Shown here: one piece after another, positions 1 through 7,530 of the stretch
How positions within the stretch are numbered: the first letter of the stretch is position 1
How the letters are laid out: every line of letters begins with the position of its first letter
IMG/VR virus record: IMGVR_UViG_3300037010_001702
Span: 175,442-239,441 of that record
Reading direction: 5' to 3' (one strand)
Length of the DNA: 64,000 nt
Origin: a virus
The notes under the pieces: model-generated
What the model was told of the DNA's origin: nothing
Databases searched by the model: none
What the model saw: the letters and a program-made list of their open reading frames with translations, nothing else
Program-made: the position numbers and the translations under genes

Positions 1-1329
1 ACTTGGACAAGTGGTGGTACAGAAGGTATTCTCGGGAAGTCAACAATTGTTCTTCCACCTAAGACCCTTAACCAATCTTCCACATCCCTATCCCTTACTG
101 GCAAGGGGGTCTTCAACTATGGTGAGTATCAGCAGGAAAATTTCCTGCGCATCCTCGAAAGCTTTGCATCTGCAAACATACCAGCAAACCCAACGATAGG
201 TCAAATTTGGTTTAACACGACTGAGAGCACTCTCTATGTCTGTGCCGACTCCCAAACCGTTCCAGCTACCATGCAGCAGTACCATATAAATGGTCGCTAC
301 GTTTGGCTTAAGGCTGGTAGCTCAACTGCAATTGGGGATATTTCTGTAGGTCTAGGCTATATCCCAGCTCCACCCGTTGCAATCGCGTCCGATTCTCAGA
401 CAGCAATGTCAGTTGCTATTACGGGTGGCGGCACCCAAACAACTCTTCACATCAACAAGTCAGATGGTACGCACGATGGTTACCTAGCAGCTGCGGACTG
501 GTCTCGCTTTGACACCGTGCAAAGCAAGTTTCCAACAACAAGCACTGGAACCATCATGGTGACTGATGGTGACACGATGACTGGGCCACTGATCCTCGCA
601 GGTGATCCAACTAATTCAAATGGCGCTGCTACCAAAAATTACGTTGACAACCACAGTGTATCGAGCATCATAGCTGGAAGTAACATTACGATTGACCACA
701 GTCAGGGTAACGTAACTATTAGCGGTATGCCGGGAACGGTTACTAGTGTTACAGTTGGTGGTACAGCTGGCAGAATTACTGGTTCTGGAACGATTACATC
801 ATCAGGCTCAATCGCTCTTGACCTAGCAACTTCTGGAGTATCCGCTGGTTACTACGGAATGGCAAACGTAAATGTTGACGCCTACGGTAGAATCACAAGC
901 GCAGTTCCCGGCACTCTAACAGTTCAAGGTACTGGTGCTCTTAGTGGGGGCGGAACTATTGGATCTGGTGGCACTGCTACCCTTGACATGGCAGTAATCC
1001 ATGGCGGTGGTTACTTCACTAATGCGAGCGTTCAGCTTGACGGATATGGTAGAGTAATCGGGGCTTCTTCTGGCACAAATACAGCAACAGCTCCAAATAA
1101 TAGTGGTGGTATTGGATCATGGGTTGTTCTTGGTAGCGGACCGAGTGGTGATGGCGTTCCAGCCCAACTACCCCCAGGTGGAACATGGGCTTACTTTGTG
1201 ATGAATATCGTGGATGATGGTAACGTAACTGATATTGAAAGTCTCGCTGGTGTTGCGGCTGGTGGTACACTTCTGGTTGGTAGCGCTGTCTTCCACTCAG
1301 GTCAAGGATTTGCTTGGAGAATTGCATAA
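1..1329 (+). CDS. Tail-fibre-like structural protein, 5' truncated by window edge
   Basis: The frame is open from the first base, so the N-terminus lies outside the window; 442 residues are visible. Around residue 66 it carries IGQIWFNTTESTLYV, a short module that recurs at the heads of the fibre proteins at 54905 and 60743 (GELFFHTSDNKMYLYNG and GELFFHTGDQLLYVYNG). The rest is Gly/Ser/Thr-rich with repeated GTITSSGS- and YGRI-type phrases, as in trimeric beta-structured fibres. It overlaps the next gene by one base (TAATG). The fibre or baseplate-attached role is inferred from composition and neighbours. Confidence 0.7.
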   Translation, partial: TWTSGGTEGILGKSTIVLPPKTLNQSSTSLSLTGKGVFNYGEYQQENFLRILESFASANIPANPTIGQIWFNTTESTLYVCADSQTVPATMQQYHINGRYVWLKAGSSTAIGDISVGLGYIPAPPVAIASDSQTAMSVAITGGGTQTTLHINKSDGTHDGYLAAADWSRFDTVQSKFPTTSTGTIMVTDGDTMTGPLILAGDPTNSNGAATKNYVDNHSVSSIIAGSNITIDHSQGNVTISGMPGTVTSVTVGGTAGRITGSGTITSSGSIALDLATSGVSAGYYGMANVNVDAYGRITSAVPGTLTVQGTGALSGGGTIGSGGTATLDMAVIHGGGYFTNASVQLDGYGRVIGASSGTNTATAPNNSGGIGSWVVLGSGPSGDGVPAQLPPGGTWAYFVMNIVDDGNVTDIESLAGVAAGGTLLVGSAVFHSGQGFAWRIA

Positions 1330-1727
1330 TGTCTAAACTAACCAATCTTGGATTTTCTGGTCCATACAACTTAAATGCTGATGGTAGCGTTAACGCAATC
1401 TTCAAAACCTACCCATATCACATTCATGAGACTGCTACTCCTGAAGCGTGGATGGCTCTTCAAGCAGATCTTGCTGACGCTTCTTCAGGAGTGGTTCTGG
1501 TTCCTTACGTAGAACCAGTTATTAATCCTGCTGAGCAGCTTCGCATTTTAAAGTCGGCAGCAAGTGCAGCTCTCAACCAATCTGACACTGTGGTTATCCG
1601 ATGTGCAGAAGCCGGTGTGGCTGTTCCTCAGGACTGGAAGGACTATCGTTCAGCTCTTAGAGCGATTATCTCTGGAACAGCAATCGTTGCTCTTCCTGTA
1701 AAACCAGCCTATCCTGCTGGAACATAA
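1329..1727 (+). CDS. Small tail-fibre-associated protein, possible fibre assembly chaperone
   Basis: 132 residues starting at the ATG that overlaps the fibre stop codon (TAATG), so translation is probably coupled. The C-terminal half reads AALNQSDTVVIRCAEAGVAV then PQDWKDYRSALRAI and ends in a Pro-rich LPVKPAYPAGT. This resembles the C-terminal layout of small tail-fibre assembly proteins encoded just downstream of fibres in many myoviruses. The chaperone role rests on position and this pattern only. Confidence 0.5.
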   Translation: MSKLTNLGFSGPYNLNADGSVNAIFKTYPYHIHETATPEAWMALQADLADASSGVVLVPYVEPVINPAEQLRILKSAASAALNQSDTVVIRCAEAGVAVPQDWKDYRSALRAIISGTAIVALPVKPAYPAGT

Positions 1728-1728
1728 G

Positions 1729-1758
1729 ATTACTTTCGGTCTGACATTGTAATATAAT
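1729..1758 (+). promoter_or_regulatory. Early (sigma70-like) promoter
   Basis: ATTACT at 1729-1734, an 18-bp spacer and TATAAT at 1753-1758, about 24 bp before the ATG at 1782. It matches the family of early promoters found across the window. Confidence 0.55.
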
Positions 1759-1781
1759 CTAACTTAGATTAAGGATCAGAC

Positions 1782-2000
1782 ATGTACAAATTTGCAGGAT
1801 ATGGTATCAAGATTGGTGGCGACATTGCTCAATTCGCCCGCAACTTTGAAATTGCCACGACGATTAAGCAGCAAAAACATTTAAACGATGATGCTGTTGT
1901 CATGCTTTACGTCTTTGAACAGCTCAAGGAAATGGCTCCTGTTAAAACGCAAACCGACGATGCGATAGACCTTACAAAAGAAGATGATGGAACAAATTGA
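1782..2000 (+). CDS. Hypothetical protein, 72 aa
   Basis: First gene after an early promoter, with AAGGA upstream of the ATG. The N-terminal half (MYKFAGYGIKIGGDIAQFAR) is mixed and the C-terminus is acidic (DDAIDLTKEDDGTN). No known motif. It overlaps the next gene by 17 bases. An early host-takeover role would be a guess from position. Confidence 0.6.
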   Translation: MYKFAGYGIKIGGDIAQFARNFEIATTIKQQKHLNDDAVVMLYVFEQLKEMAPVKTQTDDAIDLTKEDDGTN

Positions 2001-2295
2001 AGGATTTATGGTATTTTGGATCGATGTTACTGACATCGGTTCGCGTAGTGCATTTTTCAGCCACGAAGATTATGCTGACCCAATGGGTGAAGCGATGAAG
2101 CTTATGGCTGAACTTCGTATTGAACCTCAGAACCAATTTGTTACGATGGCATCACAGAACAAGAATTCTGTCGGTAAGTCAGGAGTTGATTCCATTGTTG
2201 ATGGGAAGACTCCAGACGGTTATGCATATGAATGGTCCAAGGCGGGAAGGGCCGGTAAAATGAAGCGTTCTCGCCACGCTGCAAGTTCCAGTTAG
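1984..2295 (+). CDS. Hypothetical protein, 103 aa
   Basis: Overlaps the end of the upstream gene. Two ATGs in tandem (1984, 1987), and a third at 2008 is also possible. The C-terminus is basic and Ser-rich (KAGRAGKMKRSRHAASSS), suggesting nucleic-acid contact, but no domain is recognised. Confidence 0.5.
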   Translation: MMEQIEGFMVFWIDVTDIGSRSAFFSHEDYADPMGEAMKLMAELRIEPQNQFVTMASQNKNSVGKSGVDSIVDGKTPDGYAYEWSKAGRAGKMKRSRHAASSS

Positions 2296-2383
2296 AACTG
2301 CAGATCCAGCAGCGATGTCAGAAATGCTAACTGATCCGACTATTTCTACCACTTTAGAGTTCAAGTTGTAACAGAGTAACATA

Positions 2384-2413
2384 AAAGTAACCTTAATTTG
2401 GTTACTTTGTTAC
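2384..2413 (+). promoter_or_regulatory. Inverted repeat with GTTAC half-sites upstream of an early promoter
   Basis: AAAGTAACC (2384-2392) and GGTTACTTT (2400-2408) form a perfect 9-bp inverted repeat with loop TTAATTT, followed by a further GTTAC. The 17 bases at 2397-2413 recur exactly at 44329-44345 in front of another early promoter. It may be an operator or activator site; a terminator role is less likely because no T-tract follows. Confidence 0.45.
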
Positions 2414-2424
2414 ACAAATAACTG

Positions 2425-2453
2425 TGTTCATTTATCAGGTTCTGTTGTATAAT
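2425..2453 (+). promoter_or_regulatory. Early promoter
   Basis: TGTTCA (2425-2430), 17-bp spacer, TATAAT (2448-2453). The downstream ACTTATCAACGGAAA is shared with the promoter at 44766. It drives the gene at 2473. Confidence 0.7.
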
Positions 2454-2472
2454 AACTTATCAACGGAAACAA

Positions 2473-2787
2473 ATGATGAATCTGCCTTTTAACTTTATCG
2501 GTCATTGCTACTCTTCAGACAATTTCCTTTGGAGTAAGGAATACGGTCATTTCTCCGCCAATATTGCTGAAGTTCCCTCAGTTCTCCGTCAAATGTTCAA
2601 TGATTCGATGGACCTTGGTTTCGCGATGCGTTCCTCGAAGACAGGCAGCATTGTTTACTTCACTCTTGAAGATGTTTTTCGTAACTCAGATGGTGATGTT
2701 ATCCGATGGGATTTTGTTCCTACTGCTGCTACAGTGAATGCACATCCAGCATTACGTTCTGTTAAGGTTACCATCTATAACGACTGA
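2473..2787 (+). CDS. Hypothetical early protein, 104 aa
   Basis: Starts 20 bases after a strong early -10 box, with ACGGAAA as a likely ribosome site. Mixed alpha/beta composition with aromatic residues and no recognisable motif. It heads a run of small early genes that ends with the HD and kinase genes. Confidence 0.6.
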   Translation: MMNLPFNFIGHCYSSDNFLWSKEYGHFSANIAEVPSVLRQMFNDSMDLGFAMRSSKTGSIVYFTLEDVFRNSDGDVIRWDFVPTAATVNAHPALRSVKVTIYND

Positions 2788-2796
2788 AAGAGGAAA

Positions 2797-3237
2797 ATGG
2801 AATTCTCAGTTGAAGGAAGCGCCAAGAATAGCAAGTTTGCAAATGCTTTGATGCCCTCGATTATCAAGCAACTCAAGATCGAAAACAGTGTTTCTGCGGT
2901 TTGTGTGATCATTGATGATGGCTTTGGTGACAATGAGGGTATTACGGTTAACATGGGTATTAGTGGTGTTGATTGCATCTTGGTTGTGATCAAGCCCCAA
3001 CTTCTTCGTGGCAATAAGTTCTTGATTGCTCACAAGGAACTCGCTTTGTCTTTAGCACACGAGATGGTTCATGTAAAGCAATTGGTAAAGGGTCAGTTAA
3101 AGAGTATGGCTGATGGTTCTCAGACCTGGTTAGGAAAGAGTTATCCAGCAGATACACCATATTTGGATCGTCCATGGGAGATTGAAGCATTCTCCCGTCA
3201 AGAATTGATTATGCGGCGGGCCATAGAATTGATGTGA
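2797..3237 (+). CDS. Putative zinc metalloprotease (HExxH)
   Basis: 146 residues. Around residues 85-93 it reads LAHEMVHVKQ, a classic HExxH zincin motif in a predicted helix. Downstream is RPWEIEAFSRQ, the region where small zincins supply a further acidic ligand. AGAGG precedes the ATG. Such small phage zincins are known but their targets are mostly undefined. Zinc binding is well supported by the motif; protease activity is inferred. Confidence 0.65.
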   Translation: MEFSVEGSAKNSKFANALMPSIIKQLKIENSVSAVCVIIDDGFGDNEGITVNMGISGVDCILVVIKPQLLRGNKFLIAHKELALSLAHEMVHVKQLVKGQLKSMADGSQTWLGKSYPADTPYLDRPWEIEAFSRQELIMRRAIELM

Positions 3238-3389
3238 TTACGAAAGTTCAAGATCGTTATAAGCACCGCGAAAGTAAGGCACCAGTGGTTGAGGTTGAAT
3301 TTGGCTATGACATGATTAATTATGCATTCCTCTGTGATGCTGGTAATGGTTTCATTTACACTGCTCCAATTGCCGATTTTCTCAAATAG
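3234..3389 (+). CDS. Small hypothetical protein, 51 aa, GTG start
   Basis: The GTG at 3234 overlaps the stop of the upstream metalloprotease gene, which suggests coupled translation. The product begins MITKVQDRYKHRE and ends IYTAPIADFLK. No motif. The frame and overlap are typical of real phage small genes, but there is no independent support. Confidence 0.4.
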   Translation: MITKVQDRYKHRESKAPVVEVEFGYDMINYAFLCDAGNGFIYTAPIADFLK

Positions 3390-3418
3390 TATACCACCTA
3401 TGCTAAGGTGAAATGTAA

Positions 3419-3604
3419 ATGTGGACTCTTCTTCTAGTCATTCTGATAAATGGTGGAGAACAAACTAAATTTGAAACCCACGTTTACCAAACAGAAGAGC
3501 AGTGTATAATAGCTCAACACAGGTTTGAAACAGCAAGTACTTATGGTTATTGCAAATTAACAAAGGAAGAATCAGATGTGCATCACCACTTTTCTCCACG
3601 ATAG
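3419..3604 (+). CDS. Small protein with hydrophobic N-terminus, 61 aa
   Basis: AAGGTGA precedes the ATG. Residues 1-11 (MWTLLLVILIN) could be a short membrane segment or signal-like start. The rest is polar with two Cys (EEQCII, GYCKL) and ends in HHHFSPR. Function unknown. Confidence 0.45.
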   Translation: MWTLLLVILINGGEQTKFETHVYQTEEQCIIAQHRFETASTYGYCKLTKEESDVHHHFSPR

Positions 3605-3917
3605 TGAATTGAATGTTCCTACCTCTAATGAGGAGTTGAACAAGATATTAAAGACTGTTCGTGATGAGACCAAAGAAGATTGGCAGGTTATCGAACGCTC
3701 TTATGTTCAACGTAAGATTTTCAAGAAGCCTGTTGTTGTAAAGTATTTTGAACTTTACAAGTGGATTGGCGGATTCGGTCCTTGGCAGTTGATAAACTTT
3801 TATCGGGCCAATTCCGAAACATCAATCAATACTGAGAATTCTGCAGATGTCGTGGTATCGTTTCTGATGGGAATTCGTTCTGGCTTTTATACTAAAGGTG
3901 CAAAAAATGCAAGTTGA
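3576..3917 (+). CDS. Hypothetical protein, 113 aa
   Basis: AAGGAAGA lies before the ATG, which overlaps the previous gene. Contains the aromatic stretch YKWIGGFGPWQLINFYRANS followed by a hydrophobic VVSFLMGIRSGFY. No catalytic signature. Its 3' end overlaps the next gene. Confidence 0.6.
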   Translation: MCITTFLHDSELNVPTSNEELNKILKTVRDETKEDWQVIERSYVQRKIFKKPVVVKYFELYKWIGGFGPWQLINFYRANSETSINTENSADVVVSFLMGIRSGFYTKGAKNAS

Positions 3918-4236
3918 TCAAATCAAGACCCAAATCGAACTAGCTCTTCAAGCTGCACGGGCTGCAGCTCAAAAGATGATCAATGATAATCCAGATGTCT
4001 GGTATCCTTGCGGTTTTGCATGGGTAAAGATTCGTCCAGCTCGTGGTCCAGTTGTAAAGGCTCTCAAAGAGATGGGTCTTGGAAAGGTAGATAGCTACGC
4101 TGGCGGATACATGGTTTATAACCCAAGTGGTAATGCTACTCAATGGATGGATGCAAAGATTGAAGGGGCCCGTGCTTTTGCTGGTGTGCTCAAGAAGATG
4201 GGAGTCAATGCAACTGTACAATCTAGAATTGATTGA
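3907..4236 (+). CDS. Hypothetical protein, 109 aa
   Basis: Start chosen at the ATG preceded by AAAGGTG at 3894-3900 rather than an upstream GTG at 3898. An Ala-rich helix (LALQAARAAAQKMI) leads to a compact domain with WYPCGFAWVKIRPARGPVV. No family assigned. The stop overlaps the next ATG (TGATG). Confidence 0.6.
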   Translation: MQVDQIKTQIELALQAARAAAQKMINDNPDVWYPCGFAWVKIRPARGPVVKALKEMGLGKVDSYAGGYMVYNPSGNATQWMDAKIEGARAFAGVLKKMGVNATVQSRID

Positions 4237-4445
4237 TGGAGCAGCATTTCAAGCACATGGCTCCAGAGGCATCGAGATTTTATACTCGATGTGTAAATGA
4301 GATTTTACTGAACATCTTTGCTGTTCGAGCTGGTCATTATGGACGATACATGCAAGAGATGAAGGATGATGAAGACCTCCAAGAATGGAGGGAATGTTTA
4401 CCTTTAGTAACAGCCATTATGGCATATAGAATGGGACAAATATGA
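4236..4445 (+). CDS. Hypothetical protein, 69 aa
   Basis: Starts at the ATG that shares its A with the stop of the previous gene. Helical, with acidic MKDDEDLQEWRE near the middle. No motif. Its stop overlaps the next start (ATGA). Confidence 0.5.
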   Translation: MEQHFKHMAPEASRFYTRCVNEILLNIFAVRAGHYGRYMQEMKDDEDLQEWRECLPLVTAIMAYRMGQI

Positions 4446-4714
4446 TGAAAAACATAGCAAGGCAAGTCAAGATTTATCCGAAGTTTTCTGCTGGAGAGTG
4501 GCAGCTGAACACTGCTTCCAGGGATTGTAAACCTGCTGCAGATGCTTTGAATAAAGCTCTCAGGCTGGCAGTGAATACTGATGGTAGCACCAAAGACACT
4601 GCCCAAGAATACATGATGAGCATCATGCGACAGTTTGCTGAGTATGGTGCTTATGATTCAGAACCTATCTGGTTTTTGCGGGATGTTCTAACTCAAGTTT
4701 ACAAACGACCCTAA
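4442..4714 (+). CDS. Hypothetical protein, 90 aa
   Basis: ATGATG start overlapping the upstream stop. Predicted helical protein with two Met-rich segments (YMMSIMRQF). No recognisable domain. Its end carries the -35 box of the next early promoter. Confidence 0.5.
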   Translation: MMKNIARQVKIYPKFSAGEWQLNTASRDCKPAADALNKALRLAVNTDGSTKDTAQEYMMSIMRQFAEYGAYDSEPIWFLRDVLTQVYKRP

Positions 4715-4726
4715 TAAGATTATAAT
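4697..4726 (+). promoter_or_regulatory. Early promoter
   Basis: GTTTAC (4697-4702), 18-bp spacer, TATAAT (4721-4726). The TTGGAG ribosome site of the HD-domain gene follows immediately. Confidence 0.6.
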
Positions 4727-4741
4727 GGAATTTTGGAGATA

Positions 4742-5350
4742 ATGTTGTCTGATGTACAAGAACGTTTCGATGCTTTCTTTAAGCGTTTTCGAATGACTCA
4801 AATGTGGCGCGACATGGTTAACACTCGTGAAGATAGCACATGGCATCGTGAAGAGAACGTGTCAGTGCATACGCGCATGTTGCTGGATTGGTACAAAGAT
4901 AACCTGTTCAACTATCGTAATGATGTGCAGCGTGTTTTGACAATGGTAGCCTGTCTGTTTCATGATGTGGGTAAGCCACCAGCTCAAGTGGTAAAGACCT
5001 CTGCCGAGCGTGGTGAGTATCGTTCCTACCATGGTCATGAGCAATTGTCTGCTCGCATGTGGATAGATTATGCGATGTCTAACCAAGAGATGGTAAAGGA
5101 AACCCTGAGACTGTCCAACTTAGATATCTCCAACATAGCGCTGATGATCGAGTATCACGTTCCATTTATGCTGAAGGATAAGAAGAAGCGTAAGGCTCTA
5201 AAGGAATCTCTGATTAATCGAATGGGTAATGCTGGGCATCAAGCGTGGCTGGATATGCTGCTGTGTGATACCCATGGCCGTAACTCTGATGATCAAGCTG
5301 AAAATCTGGCCGCTGTAGATGCCTGGATGAAGGGCTGGGAAATAGTATAA
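4742..5350 (+). CDS. HD-domain metal-dependent phosphohydrolase
   Basis: 202 residues. HD-family metal ligands are visible in order: HTRMLLDWY, then CLFHDVGKPP (the HD pair), YHGHEQLSARM and IEYHVPF. The start is the ATG at 4742 because TTGGAGA sits just before it. HD proteins cleave phosphate esters (nucleotides, cyclic phosphates, 2',3'-cyclic ends). It lies immediately upstream of a polynucleotide kinase, so an end-healing or phosphatase partner role in RNA repair is plausible but not shown. A dNTPase or (p)ppGpp hydrolase role is an alternative. Confidence 0.75.
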   Translation: MLSDVQERFDAFFKRFRMTQMWRDMVNTREDSTWHREENVSVHTRMLLDWYKDNLFNYRNDVQRVLTMVACLFHDVGKPPAQVVKTSAERGEYRSYHGHEQLSARMWIDYAMSNQEMVKETLRLSNLDISNIALMIEYHVPFMLKDKKKRKALKESLINRMGNAGHQAWLDMLLCDTHGRNSDDQAENLAAVDAWMKGWEIV

Positions 5351-5367
5351 TACAAGATCAAGAGACG

Positions 5368-5475
5368 GCTGAATTGAAGCTTCAGCTTTACTCGCTCACT
5401 AGTAGATGTAAAATCGAATGGCGAAGGAGCTATTGAATTAGCGTGAGCACATAGCGTTTCATCTCTACTAGTACA
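5368..5475 (+). ncRNA. Structured non-coding segment between HD and kinase genes
   Basis: The gene-free stretch 5351-5521 contains a small hairpin (GCTGAA 5368-5373 with TTCAGC 5381-5386). It also has a long-range stem: ACTAGTAGATG at 5398-5408 with CATCTCTACTAGT at 5460-5472 (11 pairs, 2-nt bulge), enclosing GCTAT (5429-5433) with ATAGC (5451-5455). No tRNA cloverleaf or CCA could be fitted. It could be a small RNA, an mRNA leader of the kinase gene or a processing site. Confidence 0.35.
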
Positions 5476-5521
5476 ACATCATTAATGGGGCTGGAATTAC
5501 CAGTCAAGTCTGGAGAAGAGA

Positions 5522-6082
5522 ATGGCTAAGGTTTGTTTTGTCATGGTTGGTGTATCTGGTTCGGGCAAGTCCACGACCATATCGCGCATCAAGAAGATTG
5601 CTGGTGATGGACTACACATGGTCTTCTCCCTGGATAACTGTCGTATTCGTTTCCTGATGTCAAAGACTGGAATGGTTTCTGACCTGGATGATGAGAAGTC
5701 CATCTACGAGATGGCTTTCCAACATGCAAATGATAATCAGAAGGAGTTCGACGCATTCGTAAATGAATTGTGGGCTAAGTGCCTGGCTGCAGATATTCTG
5801 TTTGTCGACAACATGAACCTGACTCGTAAGTCTCGGGCTCGTTGGATTCAAGATGCACGTTCGAAGAAGTTTGCGATTTGGGGTGTTGAGATGATGACTC
5901 CTCTGGATACCATCCTCTCTCGTCAGTCAACTCGTACTGATAAGACTGTGCCTGAATCTATGGTACGTGATATGTACATGCGCCAGCAATCTCTGATGGT
6001 TGGTGATGAAGTAGATTTTCTGGTTGTTGTAGACGGCTCCAAAGATCGAACAGCAACTGAAAGGTATCCTGTTCCGGGCTGA
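5522..6082 (+). CDS. Polynucleotide kinase, T4 Pnk-like kinase domain only
   Basis: 186 residues. Walker A GVSGSGKST at residues 10-18. VDNMNLTRKSRARW matches the T4 Pnk segment with SDTNLNPERR, and TDKTVPESMVRDMYMR matches the lid/Arg region. T4 Pnk transfers the ATP gamma-phosphate to 5'-OH ends and also has a C-terminal 3'-phosphatase; here the phosphatase half is absent. The adjacent HD protein might supply end processing. GGAGAAGAG precedes the ATG. The frame after its stop contains fragmentary coding sequence (see 6064-6382). Confidence 0.75.
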   Translation: MAKVCFVMVGVSGSGKSTTISRIKKIAGDGLHMVFSLDNCRIRFLMSKTGMVSDLDDEKSIYEMAFQHANDNQKEFDAFVNELWAKCLAADILFVDNMNLTRKSRARWIQDARSKKFAIWGVEMMTPLDTILSRQSTRTDKTVPESMVRDMYMRQQSLMVGDEVDFLVVVDGSKDRTATERYPVPG

Positions 6083-6382
6083 TTGATATCCTGAACACTC
6101 CAAATCCTATTACTAAAACGGTGTACCTGGATGTGTTCAAAGACAAGGGTTACTACTCTAAAAGCAGCCTCATTACAAGTGGAGCTTTGCTCATACTCCT
6201 GCTGAGGCTATGTAATATGCAACTGAAAAGCGGGTACTAGAGCAAAGTGGGGTAATTCTGCATTGTCAAATTTGCTCGTCAAGGCTGAAACAAAGTCACC
6301 AATACTTCTGAAACTTGGCGAGAAGAAAGCAGCACAGGGACCCATCGAGAAGATCACTCTGACTTCTTTAATTGCAAAATAA
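6064..6382 (+). pseudogene. Fragmented small genes with single-base shifts
   Basis: Three frames carry protein-like text in sequence. First is ILNTPNPITKTVYLDVFKDK (from about 6088); after a shift at the A-run near 6160 comes HYKWSFAHTPAEAM, ending at TAA 6213. Then ATG 6216 begins MQLKSG, and dropping one G at 6231-6233 would continue it through TRAKWGNSALSNLL to a stop at 6382. This fits one or two short genes broken by homopolymer indels, either real decay or sequence error. No family recognised. Confidence 0.4.
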
Positions 6383-6384
6383 GA

Positions 6385-6414
6385 GTTTACTACACCGCCA
6401 GCGCAGTGTATAAT
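6385..6414 (+). promoter_or_regulatory. Early promoter upstream of the ssb gene
   Basis: GTTTAC (6385-6390), 18-bp spacer ending GCAGTG, TATAAT (6409-6414). It lies about 180 bp before the gp32-like gene and after the fragmented region. A hairpin (GTTCAAGA/TCTTGAAC, 6456-6476) lies in the leader. Confidence 0.65.
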
Positions 6415-6523
6415 AACCTTTACAGACAATGCAATGTTGTCTAGATGATGACTTTGTTCAAGAGTTCTTCTTGAACCACCCATGATGAATTTAATGTCTT
6501 AACTACATACTGGTTGAGCGTAC

Positions 6524-6531
6524 TATAAATA
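6524..6531 (+). promoter_or_regulatory. Late promoter (TATAAATA)
   Basis: Exact T4-type late -10 octamer 62 bp before the gp32-like start codon. T4 late promoters need only this element plus the phage sigma factor and the sliding clamp. Confidence 0.6.
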
Positions 6532-6534
6532 TTT

Positions 6535-6592
6535 TGTGCAATTCAATTGCACAGTTTATTTTACTTTGATTTTTAATTTTTAGGAGAAATTT
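6535..6592 (+). promoter_or_regulatory. Hairpin plus A/U-rich leader, candidate translational operator of ssb
   Basis: A perfect 9-bp inverted repeat (TGTGCAATT-C-AATTGCACA, 6535-6553) is followed by about 38 nearly G/C-free bases running through the AGGAG ribosome site to the ATG. T4 gene 32 mRNA has a 5' structure followed by an unstructured A/U-rich leader on which gp32 binds cooperatively to shut off its own translation. The same layout here suggests the same control. Confidence 0.45.
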
Positions 6593-7468
6593 ATGTCCAG
6601 CGCAAAAAACAAACTTGAAGCTCTAAAGAGCGCCTTTGATAAGAAGGCCTCCACTACAGGTGGAGGCGACCAATCTTGGAAGCTTAAGTATCCCTTCTGG
6701 AAAATGCCAGATGACTCTACAGCAGTTGTTCGTTTCCTCCCCGACCTTGACGACGAAAACAGCCTCGGATTCCTTGTTGAAAATCTTCAGCACGAGTTGA
6801 TTATTAATGGGCAGAAAAAGACTGTTCCTTGCCTTTCCATGTATGGTGAAGATTGCCCAATCTGTGCTCTTTCACGTAAGTACTACGATGAGAAGAATGA
6901 AGAGATGGGTAAGAAGTATTACCGCAAGAAGTCCTACATCGGACAGGTAATTGTTATCGAGTCCCCAATTGAACATGACCAATCTCAACTTGTTAAGTTG
7001 ATCGAATTTGGACCAGCAGTGTTCAAACAAATCCAAGCTGCATTCCAGTCTGGAGACTTGGAAGTACCTCCTTACGAGCTTAAGGGTGGATACAACTTCC
7101 GCATCAAGAAGACAAAGAATGGTCAGTACGCTTCTTACACCACATCCAGCTTTGCTCCTAAGCAATCTGATTTGGAAGATGAGATTCTTGAAGCCATCAA
7201 TCTTTACAACCTTGCTGACTACCGTGGTGCCAAGATGGACCGTGCTACAGTTGAAGCTCTGCTTACAGCAGACCAAACTGGTGCAGCATTCAAGGAAAGT
7301 AGTCATGATGAAGATGAAGCTCCTGCTGCAAAGCCAGCTCTAGTAGCTAAGCAAGCTCCAGCACCTACTCCTGTAGAAGAGGAAGCACCTACACCAGCTA
7401 AGACTGGTTCTGTCCTTGAACAACTCAAGGCTCGCGCTAAAGCTAAAGCAGCAGCTGAAGCTCAGTAA
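6593..7468 (+). CDS. 32: Single-stranded DNA-binding protein, gp32-like
   Basis: 291 residues, close to T4 gp32 (301). The basic N-terminus (MSSAKNKLEALKSAFDKK) matches the cooperativity domain. The zinc ligands are visible as His67, Cys80, Cys88 and Cys91 (DCPICA), equivalent to the T4 His-Cys3 set. The core carries the aromatic/basic YYRKKSYIGQVIV. The C-terminus is Ala/Pro/Glu-rich, acidic in its first part (SSHDEDEAPAAKP) but ending in a basic Ala/Lys helix, unlike the acidic tail of T4. It coats ssDNA in replication and recombination, next to uvsX, uvsY and uvsW. Confidence 0.92.
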   Translation: MSSAKNKLEALKSAFDKKASTTGGGDQSWKLKYPFWKMPDDSTAVVRFLPDLDDENSLGFLVENLQHELIINGQKKTVPCLSMYGEDCPICALSRKYYDEKNEEMGKKYYRKKSYIGQVIVIESPIEHDQSQLVKLIEFGPAVFKQIQAAFQSGDLEVPPYELKGGYNFRIKKTKNGQYASYTTSSFAPKQSDLEDEILEAINLYNLADYRGAKMDRATVEALLTADQTGAAFKESSHDEDEAPAAKPALVAKQAPAPTPVEEEAPTPAKTGSVLEQLKARAKAKAAAEAQ

Positions 7469-7530
7469 TCCACAAATAGGAATGCTTGGGGGATAATTAC
7501 CCTCCAGCATTTCCTTTCACGAGGAAAAAT

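Noticed and set aside
5351-5521. Possible tRNA gene
   Set aside because: No cloverleaf with T-arm TTCRA and 7-bp acceptor could be drawn; no other tRNA gene was seen in the window.
6208-6483. 91-codon minus-strand ORF in the gap before the ssb gene
   Set aside because: The + strand carries protein-like fragments and an early promoter in the same interval; no support for the antisense frame.
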